DNA of 16,830 nt from Monosporascus cannonballus (Eukaryota > Ascomycota > Sordariomycetes > Xylariales). How positions within the stretch are numbered: the first letter of the stretch is position 1; each line of letters begins with the position of its first letter. The notes below the pieces were generated by a model, which saw only the letters and a list, made by a program, of their open reading frames with translations, was not told the DNA's origin and searched no databases. The translations under genes and the position numbers were made by a program. Below, piece after piece: positions 9,489 through 16,830 of the stretch. The stretch lies in contig QJNS01000503.1 in the NCBI GenBank assembly GCA_004154925.1, positions 1 to 16,830 of the forward strand, in the 5' to 3' direction.

Positions 9489-10152
9489 AACCCGGCATTG
9501 CCCCTCATCGACCTCTTGTGACCGCATCAATCCATCTATCTCGAGAAGAGTGGTGTTCTCGCAAGGAAAAGCCTGCATACACGTGGAATATCTTCTTATT
9601 CTTTGTGATGAAAATCCAAGCCAGCAGGGTTGACATGGATGAAAACCGTGCAGCGTGCTATAAATAGGTAGGGTTATGTATGTAAATGCGTATTCGCGTC
9701 TATGGGGCGTGCCAGTACGGTACAGTTATTAGGTAGGTAACGTAGGTCGATTCCCGAAAAACCAATGACGTCGCCGCGAGGCCTCTCGCAATCAAACAGC
9801 CAAACCTGCACCCAACAGCAAGCGACCCTAAGCGCTCACCTCAACGTACATATGTGACAGTTCTTCTGAGACACGGCCAGCAGCATCGTGGCTTGTCTTT
9901 ATTTCAGGGTAACCCTAGGGGAACCCGTCCTGCTGGTAGGCGCTAGAGGTACCAACCATTATTCTGACAACCCTTGCATCGACCCTCTTCTTAAGCGCCA
10001 TAACGCCAACTCCCCCATTCCTGAGAGTCGCTACTCATCTGCCGCATTCAAATAGCGACATCTACCTGGCCCCTTATACCTTGCGCGGGGGAGAGGAAAA
10101 GATAAGGCTACCTATTTTGGTAATCCTCGTTCGGCATTGACCGTGCAGCAAA
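9489..10152. other. Upstream region of the spartin-like gene
   Basis: This 660-bp stretch has no recognisable gene and must contain the promoter and leader of the gene starting at 10153. A good TATA-like sequence, TATAAATAG, lies at 9659-9667 on the + strand. At almost 500 bases from the ATG it would imply a long leader or an unseen 5' UTR intron, so its use is uncertain. Confidence 0.45.
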
Positions 10153-11852
10153 ATGGCGTCCGGGCACAATGTAGGTCGAAGTGCATCTTTGCGCATGTTC
10201 ATGCTATCCCGACCGCTTCTAAGGACGTTGTTACTGATCGTCTGCCCCGCCGACAGGACCCCAAGCTACTGTACGCCATCGAAGGCGTTTCCGCATACCA
10301 ACTCGCTCATGGCAAAGAAGAATCTCTTACGCCTGCCGGGCCCCAGACGTTGTCGTTGCTGATGGTACCCACTTCGTCGCCTTTCGCGGAGCCTCCGCCA
10401 TACGAAGCCATCGACGGCGCAGAAGCTCCTCGGGAGGACTTCTATCTCCATCTCCACCTGCCTCCCGAACTAGACATTCCTCTCCCTGCGACCACACAAA
10501 TCTACCACCAGCCACCGACGAGTTATCTCATTCCACGCTGGGACCTCGGCCCCGACAGTGGCGCTTTTACACGACTAGAATTCCCACCGGTTGGAAGTCG
10601 AAAGGGTCTGCAAGAAGATGTGGATACCTTTGAGACCATCCTAGCACAATGCACCGCTTTCCTTGAAAGGGCGCCACCGCCCAGAATCGCGACGAAAGAG
10701 AAGTCGCCGGCAGCTTCTTCTACAAAGTCATCACCCACCATGGAGAAATCCAGAGCTCCTGCGGAAGAGCAACTTCCCGCCTACAATCCGGCTGATTACA
10801 AGCCCGGACAAGCTTATGTCCAGGGTAGCCATAGCTCGCCCCAGGGCGGCCAGATCGTACTAGTCGATGAAGAAGATGGGCGCATCTTGGGAGAGCTCGG
10901 AGACGGTTTCCAAGTCGACGATTCCGGCGTAAAGCCAGGTTCTAAAGGTGCGAAAGGGAAATACCCCCTTACCAGTGACTTATCGTTTCCGACTAATTAC
11001 GTGGTAGACCCCGTCGAGATCACGCTTCCGGCCGAAGGGGAATCGAACAAGGTCGAGGTCGTCCCCGCATCTCCGGAAACCCTAGAGATCGAGCTACATC
11101 CTGCTTATCAGAAGTCCTTCCTGGTATCCAAGGCGACATACGCTTCGCGCCTGCTCATAACCGGTTCCCAGGTCGTATCGAATACGATGCAGAGCGGGTC
11201 GAACAGCTTTGTGAAGAACGTTAAGCCCGTCAACAAGCCGGTGACCTTCAAGCCCGCGACCCACGAGCGGGTTCGCAAAATCGGCAAGTTTTCGGGCGAC
11301 GTAGCCGGACTATCGGCAAAGACCGTCGGCCAGGTAACCAAGGTGGCCCAGAACGTGGGGGCTACAATTGCCGGAAGAGGCAACAAAGACAGAGCCGGTC
11401 GCAGGGGCTACGGGCCGGATGGGCAACCTCTCGAGAACTACAAGCCTGGCTTGCTGAATAGGAGCATGATGGCATTCAGCACGGTCAGTGACGGGATCGA
11501 GCACGCCGCCCGCAACCTAATGACTTCGGCCGCGACATCGGCCAACACCATGGTCGCTCACAGATGGGGTGAAGAAGCCGGAGAGATGTCGAAGCATCTG
11601 ACCGGCGGCGTCAAGAACGTCGGCCTCGTGTACATCGACGTCTCTGGCGTCTCCAGGAGGGCCGTAATCAAGGCCGTCGGGAAGGGTATGGTGATCGGTA
11701 AGGTCAAAGGCGGGGGCAAAATCGTCGTTGGCGATGATACGTCGGGAGCCCAGGCGTACCCCGCGAAGGGTGCCAGAGACAACCCCAGAGCCAATTCGTT
11801 CAAAGACACGGCGAGCGTTAACGGCGCATCCACAATGAAAGCGAAGAAGTAG
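10153..11852 (+). CDS. Senescence/spartin-domain protein (two exons)
   Basis: The spliced product is 537 aa, from exons 10153-10170 and 10257-11852. The start ATG at 10153 has a strong context (CAAAATGGCG) and encodes only MASGHN before a GTAGGT donor. Exon 2 resumes in phase with DPKLLYAIEGVSAYQL, and this opening with ..LTPAGPQTLSLLMVPTSSPF is typical of fungal members. A C-terminal senescence domain (PF06911-type) spans about residues 285-510, including LEIELHPAYQKSFLVSKATYASRLLITGSQVVS and long Gly/Ala/Lys-rich amphipathic stretches such as VGQVTKVAQNVGATIAG. The middle is Pro/Ser/Lys-rich and probably disordered. The protein has PPPY at 52-55 and LPAY at 179-182, candidate PY motifs for WW domains of Rsp5/NEDD4-type ubiquitin ligases. 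Human spartin acts at lipid droplets and endosomes and binds such ligases; a similar peripheral membrane role here is inference. GCP4 follows 0.8 kb downstream on the same strand. Confidence 0.9.
10171..10256 (+). other. Intron 1 of the spartin-like gene
   Basis: The donor is GTAGGT, the acceptor GACAG, and a CTGAT branch-point-like site lies at 10234-10238, about 19 bases before the end. Its 86 nt is a usual filamentous-fungal size. Removal joins two phase-0 exons and replaces about 40 unconserved residues with MASGHN. The intron has no stop in the frame of exon 2, so unspliced reading from a TTG is open, but that product would not look like the family. Confidence 0.8.
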
Positions 11853-12689
11853 TCACCCTCGCCGGAGGCCAAAGGAATGGAAGAGGGGTGATGACGGGGG
11901 CCTTGGGAAATTGTATGGTAGGAAAACTCGATGGTTTGAGCGAACTGGAGTGATTTGTGATTGAGTGGGCCGTTGTCCAATTGTTACAGGCGTGCCTCTG
12001 ATTTTATATCTGCTGCTCACGCACTGGAGATTATACCCGCAAATCTTCTAATGCCTTTTTCTTACGAATCCTTCGTATGTCGGCGGGCGAGGTCCATTAG
12101 TATACCGGTACGCACCTGCAGAGCCGAAATCCGACGCGACGCATATTCCGGGCAGGGCACGTGACTCGTAGGTGCATTTAACGCGGTCTGCAAGCGAAAG
12201 CGCGACGGACCAGAGTCCGAATAAACGCATATCGAGACAATACAGTTACATACACCCATAACTTCGTCATGACTCCCATACCCGGTCGATGCATGTGCAC
12301 TGAGGTTGTATCAGTCCATGGTTATGGCATCTAAGGATCTCCGGGTCACCTACAAACTTGACGAGTGTGACGGCACATCCTTAGCGTGTATCTTCTGCCA
12401 AGTGCCGAACCTCGTACACGTCCCTGTCACCCCAGTTTCCGTGATTAGGAGAAGCGCAACCAAGCACCGTGGAGAGCACGAATCAGTACCGTCAGTCACC
12501 TCAATGTGTCGCTTTGAATGCCTAGGTGCTCTCATCCTACTCCTCCAAGATATTGGCGATAAGCTCTCATCCAAACGATCGCAACTTACATTGCGCGGGT
12601 AACTATCCACTAAAACCAACCTGACATTATCATTCACTCAAAAATAATGGATATAACTGATGGGATACTGTCAGATCGCCATCCTCAAA
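11853..12689. other. Intergenic region between spartin-like gene and GCP4
   Basis: These 840 bases hold the 3' UTR of the upstream gene and the promoter and leader of GCP4. Short open frames occur on both strands without recognisable motifs. Just before the GCP4 start, a 17-codon upstream frame begins at 12647. Confidence 0.5.
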
Positions 12690-12700
12690 ATGCTCCATGA
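12647..12700 (+). promoter_or_regulatory. Upstream ORF overlapping the GCP4 start codon
   Basis: An ATG at 12647 opens a 17-codon frame ending at the TGA at 12698-12700, so it overlaps the proposed GCP4 ATG at 12690 in another frame. If it lies in the mature leader, it would reduce initiation at 12690 unless ribosomes scan past it. Whether the transcript begins upstream of it is unknown. Confidence 0.35.
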
Positions 12701-15108
12701 AATCCTGCTATCGCTGTCGGGACACCCGTCACCCCTATTAAGGAATGACTTCTCTGAGTTTAAGGCCCAGGCAGTTCTATCGCCGCCGGAGAGGGAACTC
12801 CTGAGGACCGCTAGGCACATAAGCAACCTACACCGCAAGCTTATAGGCCACACCACACAGATTAGCGCTTCTCACCCTTCCGTCATCTGTCGCGCAGTGT
12901 CGACGGCTACCAAGTCCGACCACCTCGCGGCCTTCCAAAGGAAGATCCTAGAAGTCGAAGACAGCATCCTCCGAAGAGATGCCGCGCTTGTTGGCGCCTA
13001 TGACATTGTGCCCCTGACTGCTGTCATCGGCGAGTTCTCGGGCTGGACCCGACGACTAGAGTGGCTCTGGGAGCTGGCGCAGTTCATGCTCAGCAACGAG
13101 AAGGCGCCGCCATGCCGGGCAGCTCACCTCATCGACAAGCTGCGGAACGAGCTTCAAACAGGCTACGCCGACATTGAACAGACGGCGCTGAGTCTTGTCA
13201 AAGTCGCCGAGACCGCATGGTTGAAGCAAGTATCGGCTTGGGTCTTGTACGGACGGATACCTGTCTTTGGCGAAAATGACTTCTTTATCCGGGAAGGCGA
13301 GAGCGACGAACAGGTAAGCATTCTCGCCCATGGGTTCTCCCAGCGTATTGATTATTCTTACGCGTCGTCCCTAGGGCTATTCGATCAACTATGATCTACT
13401 GCCTTCCTTTGTAACCCCTTATACGGCGAACTCGATGTTATTCATCGGCACCTCCTTGAACCGCGTACGCACCGGAAGCAGCGCGGTTCCCGGGGACAGT
13501 GATCTTAGACACTTATCATCCCAGCTACGGGAATTGTCGAATCTCACGTTCCCGCTCTGCGGCCCAATGCTCTCGAGAGCTATCACGTCGATTCGGCTGA
13601 CTTTGTCGCGAACGACACTACAGAAGCTACTACCGCTAGCCAAGGTTCTCGAAATGCTACAGCTCCTCAGAGATTTCTTTTTGATCGGGCGCGGTGAGTT
13701 CGCGATGGCCCTTACCCAGCAGGCCGACGAGAAGGTCCGCGGCCGCTGGAGGCGAGCCGACAACCTCGCCTACGAGAAGCGTGATGGTTTCGGCACAATC
13801 GTTGTGAAAGAAGGTGAGGTCGCTGCTGCCCTGAACAGAACTTGGGCTGTGCTGGGCGCCATGCAGGGTGAGCATGCAGAAGAAGACGAAGAACTTGAAC
13901 TCGCGAGAGATTTGCTCCGCCTGAACCTCCCAAAGACAAAAACCTCCAGCCCGATGAAGGCCAAGGTAGATGCGGGTCAGCGCGTCTCCGACAGGATCGT
14001 GGCGACACCTTTCCGTAACCTCTTATTCTCCGTACCCGTTATCCTTACACTGCAGGTTCCGTCCCCTCTGGATCTATTCCTATCGACTTCTGACCTTGAC
14101 ACCTACACTGCCATCAACTCCTATCTTCTCTCCATCCGCCGTGCTCATCTGCGCCTCACAGACTTTTGGAAGATCACATCTCTTAGGCGACATCATCCGG
14201 CTCCCCCCCGACCACCATACAGCAGCACGAGGGGCGGCATCGCCAAGACCCGCACCCTCCGTGAGCGCTACTCAGCCCGGTCGTCCGTAATGCGGAGTCC
14301 CTGGAGCACAAGCAGCGCGGCAATATTCTTTCTCGCAGAGACAGAAGCGTATCTTCAAGTCGAGGTAGTCGAGGGCCTCTGGGAGCACTTCCATAACTGG
14401 GTGACGGGAAGCGACCAGTGTGCCGGGCAGCGCAGGAGCGCGCCGCCCCTGAACGGACCGCAACCTCCGACTCATAGAGAACTCGACGTCAGCGACTCTG
14501 ATGGCGAGACAGCCGAACTATCCCAGCATACTACGGCAGGCCGGTCCGACCGCCGTCCGAGAATTGTAGCACAGCAGCATGACCCCCAAACGCTATCCGC
14601 AGCACACCGCCTATATCTCCGCGCCCTAACGCGGCGTCTGCTCTTAACTAGGACATCCTTCACCGACCCTCTTTACGCGTTGCTCATCCACATCGACCAT
14701 CTCGTCGCCCTCATCCACCGGCTAGACGGGATATGGACGTCAATCGACCTCGAGGCAGACGAGGGCGTCGTGGACGCCTTCTCCAACCTCGAGGCCGAGG
14801 AGAAGGACGTTCTCGCCTCCCTCCGCGACGTCGAAGCCAAGGTCAAACACGGCATCGAAGACGCTACCGGCGCCCTGAGGAGCCTGAGCATGGACTCGGC
14901 CTTCTTGGCCGAGCTCGAGGGCGACGGCGACGGGTTTGATGCCGAGGAGGACGAGAGTGCCGAAGCCGGGAGTTACGGGGACGATGCGGGAATATACAGA
15001 CCTCGCCGTGTCGGCGGCGTCGATCGCCTGCTAATGAAACTCGATTTTGGAGGATGGTTCGACAGTGACGGGGCAGGCTACGATGCGGTAGGGGACGACG
15101 TGTTTTGA
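12690..15108 (+). CDS. Gamma-tubulin complex component 4 (GCP4, Spc97/Spc98 family)
   Basis: Two exons, 12690-13313 and 13375-15108, give 785 aa. GCP4 is an accessory subunit of the gamma-tubulin ring complex, which nucleates microtubules at spindle pole bodies. The start MLHEILLSLSGHPSPLL is the typical GCP4 N-terminus; an ATG ten codons earlier (12660) is in frame but has a weaker context and adds unconserved residues. The N-terminal GRIP1 region includes PLTAVIGEFSGWTRRLEWLWELAQFM and crosses the intron into GYSINYDLLPSFVTPYTANSMLFIGTSLNRVR. The C-terminal GRIP2 region, which would bind gamma-tubulin, includes VPSPLDLFLSTSDLDTYTAINSYLLSIRRAHLRLTDFWK, SSAAIFFLAETEAYLQVEVVEGLW, and AAHRLYLRALTRRLLLT..FTDPLYALLIHIDHLVALIHRLD. 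A variable acidic or charged insert (about residues 555-600) and an acidic tail ending in VGGVDRLLMKLDFGGWF fit fungal homologues. GCP4 is kept in filamentous ascomycetes and lost in budding yeasts. Confidence 0.95.
13314..13374 (+). other. Intron of the GCP4 gene
   Basis: A 61-nt intron has donor GTAAGC directly after a CAG codon, a CTTAC branch-like site at 13357-13361 and acceptor CCTAG. Both flanking exons are in phase 0. Splicing restores the conserved DEQ-GYSINYDLLPSFVTPYTANSMLFIG join; read-through in the exon 1 frame runs into a stop after FDQL. Confidence 0.92.
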
Positions 15109-16218
15109 TCCCCGTCGAGCAGGGTCTGCGACACGCACTCCAGGGTTTAGGGGCAAGAGTCGGTTAAAGCTCGTCGGACTTGGAGGTCTTGAACCTGCCT
15201 CGCGTCAGTCAGCCGGGACTACGTTACTTGCTAGCCCCTCCCTCCGCAGCGGTAGGCGAGCAGAAACGGCCAGTTCCCAAGTCAACTTCCCAACAAGTTG
15301 GGCGACACCAGAAGCGAAGGAGAACGCCGCAGGGCATGCCCGTGCAGCCTACAAGCCCGTCTCTCAATGCTGCCAAGAGAGAGATTGTACCGGTCTGGAA
15401 AATCCTGGACAGGCGAGAATGATAATATACTACATTTTTCTGAACGCTTCTAAGCGCCCGGTTGCGAGCAAGCGACGATGGCCCCAAGACCCCGGCATAC
15501 GTTGGCCTCACGTCATCGCTATACTATCAAGCAGATGGATGTCTCCGATCCGCCAATAGTGTCGTTGGCTGTGCCCCCGTCGAATGCCCGGTTCACCTAC
15601 GAGAAAACCGGAACTCCGCTTTCGAGTTAAGCCTCAGGATAAGTAGTAGTTTAGTCTAGGCCCCCCCTTCAACGTGGTCCGCAGTACGTGAGTTCTCAAG
15701 TCTTGGTCTTAAACCTGTTATGCGTCTCCAAGGCTTCCCGGCAGCTGCAGGTGGATGGGAGGTCATTCAGATGATATATCCGAGGCTTCATGGCGATGGA
15801 CAACATCCCCGTGTCGAGTCTCCGACTTCCTAACAGTTTAGGCCGGAGCCCCAAAAACCAGAACTACTCCTACGGCTTAAGCCTAGCTAGCCTGAGCCCC
15901 GGTCCACGCTTTACGTACGGGGCGGTTAAAAGTAGATAGTCGAGGGCGACCTTATGACCCGTGAACATCGGCAGATCCACGCATCGACGCAAGTCACCGC
16001 GTTAAGCGCCCATTCTTGTGTCACCCCTGGAATTTCCATTTCTCTATAGTTTCCCCGGAAACCCTCGGCCCTGTGGAGGCAACCCTCTCGCACCGCGGAG
16101 TCTATTCGAGTATAGGTATTATACAAGTGTAAAATTACAAGGGTCGTCCCCACGCTCGCACAGCCACTTTTGCTAGTAATACGGCATCCACGCCCGTACT
16201 TCGGATGCCGAAATGCGT
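15109..16218. other. Convergent intergenic region between GCP4 and the SNF2 gene
   Basis: This 1.1 kb should hold the two facing 3' UTRs. Open frames here are under 100 codons on either strand and resemble nothing known. There is a small palindrome GGCTTAAGCC near 15874 and C-rich runs, but no tRNA or repeat that I can support. Confidence 0.5.
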
Positions 16219-16731
16219 TCATTCGCCCTTCATCTGGGTGATACCATCCGCCGCGGTCTCGACGACCTGGAAACCGGCGGCGTTGCCAGCGCCCCTGGCT
16301 GCGCGTTCGTACGCTTCGTCGCTCCTACAACACACGTGTCAGCCAACCGGGAGACGAACCACCGCGAGACGCGCCGACCGGGGAGAAAACAGAAAGGGAA
16401 GCAGTCATACCTATCGCACAGGACGTCGAGGTCTTCCTCGCTGAAGATGCGGTCGCCCCCCGAGTGCTTGTACACCTCGCCGTCCTTCAGGAGCAGGGTG
16501 CGCAGCGTCTCCTTGTCGAGCGTCTCGGCGGTATCGAGCTTCTGCCCCATGGTCCTGAAGCCGCCCTTCTTGATGACGAGCTTCTCGAGCCGGCGCTTCG
16601 CGTCGGCGCTCAGCAGGAGCTCCTCCTCGACCGTGCCCTTGGTGGCGATGCGGTACACGACGACGGGCCGCGTCTGCCCGATGCGGTGGCACCGGTCCTG
16701 GGCCTGCAGGTCCTGCTGCGGGTTCCAATCG
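16219..16731 (-). CDS. LSH/DDM1/Irc5-type SNF2 chromatin-remodelling ATPase, 3' part
   Basis: Only the last two visible exons (16731-16411 and 16324-16219) are here; the 5' part lies beyond the window. The visible 141 residues begin in the SNF2 helicase C-terminal lobe. SDWNPQQDLQAQDRCHRIGQ contains motif VI, with the arginine-finger arginines in QAQDRCHRIGQ. Then come TRPVVVYRIATKGTVEEELLLSADAKRRLEKLVI and KKGGFRTMGQKLD. ADAKRRLEKLVI followed by a K/G..F segment is characteristic of the LSH/DDM1/Irc5 subfamily, which acts in heterochromatin, DNA methylation control or cohesin loading and genome stability; Neurospora MUS-30 is of this type. A Glu/Asp-rich tail, EDLDVLCDR, crosses an intron into SDEAYERAARGAGNAAGFQVVETAADGITQMKGE. 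It is convergent with GCP4. The subfamily call rests on motif memory. Confidence 0.88.
16325..16410 (-). other. Last intron of the SNF2 gene
   Basis: This 86-nt intron on the - strand has donor GTATGA, a perfect CTGAC branch point at 16338-16342 and acceptor TTGTAG. It splits an Arg codon (AG|G) and restores DR-SDEAYERAARGAGNAAGFQVVE. Read-through would give Cys/Phe/Arg-rich sequence unlike the family. Confidence 0.88.
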
Positions 16732-16779
16732 CTGATGATGCCGAGCGAGCGTCGGTTAGTATAGAAGCTTCAGCAGACC
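16732..16779 (-). other. 3' end of an upstream intron of the SNF2 gene
   Basis: Immediately before the Ser-Asp-Trp-Asn codons the - strand reads CATCATCAG, a good acceptor. A perfect TACTAAC branch point lies at 16755-16761. The Ser codon of DSDWNPQQ would be split AG|C. The donor and the preceding exon are not in the window, or are lost in the low-quality end. Confidence 0.75.
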
Positions 16780-16830
16780 CGGGGGGGGGGGGGGTTGGAT
16801 CGGCCCGCGAGGGGGCCCCGCCCCCCGGGG
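16780..16830. repeat. Poly-G run and G/C-only end (probable artefact)
   Basis: A run of 14 G is followed by a short mixed stretch and then GGGGGCCCCGCCCCCCGGGG. As with the poly-C at the other end, this looks like an assembly or base-call artefact and probably interrupts a real intron of the SNF2 gene. Confidence 0.7.

Noticed and set aside
9313..9633. 106-codon + strand frame starting in the AT-rich repeats
   Set aside because: It runs from transposon repeat sequence through the right TIR into flanking DNA, so it is not a plausible gene.
10137..10256. N-terminal extension of the spartin-like protein from a TTG at 10137
   Set aside because: It is not an ATG, the residues are unlike the family, and a good phase-0 intron with an ATG micro-exon explains the region better.
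12660..12689. Alternative GCP4 start at the ATG at 12660
   Set aside because: It adds MGYCQIAILK ahead of the canonical MLHEILLSLSGHPS opening and has a weaker start context; the downstream ATG is preferred.
13314..13394. GCP4 ending at FDQL (frame stop near 13394)
   Set aside because: The reading after DEQ is intron sequence; splicing restores strongly conserved GCP4 sequence in the next exon.
16230..16410. SNF2 protein tail read through as a Cys/Phe/Arg-rich sequence
   Set aside because: A GTATGA donor, CTGAC branch and TAG acceptor define an intron, and splicing gives the expected family tail.
16411..16728. Ala/Arg/Gly-rich frame on the - strand over the SNF2 exon
   Set aside because: It is an alternate-frame shadow of the helicase motif VI coding sequence.

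Overview
This window looks like one small contig from a filamentous ascomycete (Pezizomycotina, perhaps a Sordariomycete). The reasons are four short GT..AG introns (61 and 86 nt where both ends are visible) with good branch points, a Zn2Cys6 regulator with a fungal_trans domain, a gamma-tubulin complex component GCP4 (absent from budding yeasts), and an LSH/DDM1-type SNF2 ATPase. Both ends carry homopolymer runs (poly-C at 1-43, poly-G at about 16780-16793) that look like sequencing or assembly artefacts.

Layout. Positions 59-1790 (- strand) hold two dead gene pieces joined head to tail. The first is a squalene-epoxidase-like (Erg1-type) FAD monooxygenase relic, broken by frameshifts, an internal deletion and stops. 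It runs directly into the 3' part of a fungal multi-pass membrane protein gene, also frameshifted. Positions 3171-5711 (- strand) encode an intact, intronless Zn2Cys6 transcription factor of at least 846 aa. Its open frame continues about 140 codons upstream without an ATG, so the true start may lie in an unseen upstream exon. A long gene-poor interval follows (5712-10152). It contains one clear mobile-element-like structure at 8906-9488: 33-bp terminal inverted repeats with one mismatch enclose an AT-rich core of repeated palindromic units.

The right part is ordinary housekeeping sequence. A senescence/spartin-domain protein (+, two exons with a six-codon first exon, 10153-11852) is followed by GCP4 (+, two exons, 12690-15108). 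A convergent, 5'-truncated LSH/DDM1/Irc5-type SNF2 remodeller (-, 16219-16731 visible) ends the window. The spartin-like protein probably acts at lipid droplets or endosomal membranes, GCP4 in microtubule nucleation, and the SNF2 protein in chromatin and genome stability. They do not form a pathway and there is no sign of an operon or a biosynthetic cluster.

I see no convincing new multi-gene system. The features most worth following up are the chimeric pseudogene, the TIR element with palindromic repeats, and the PY-motif-bearing spartin homologue.
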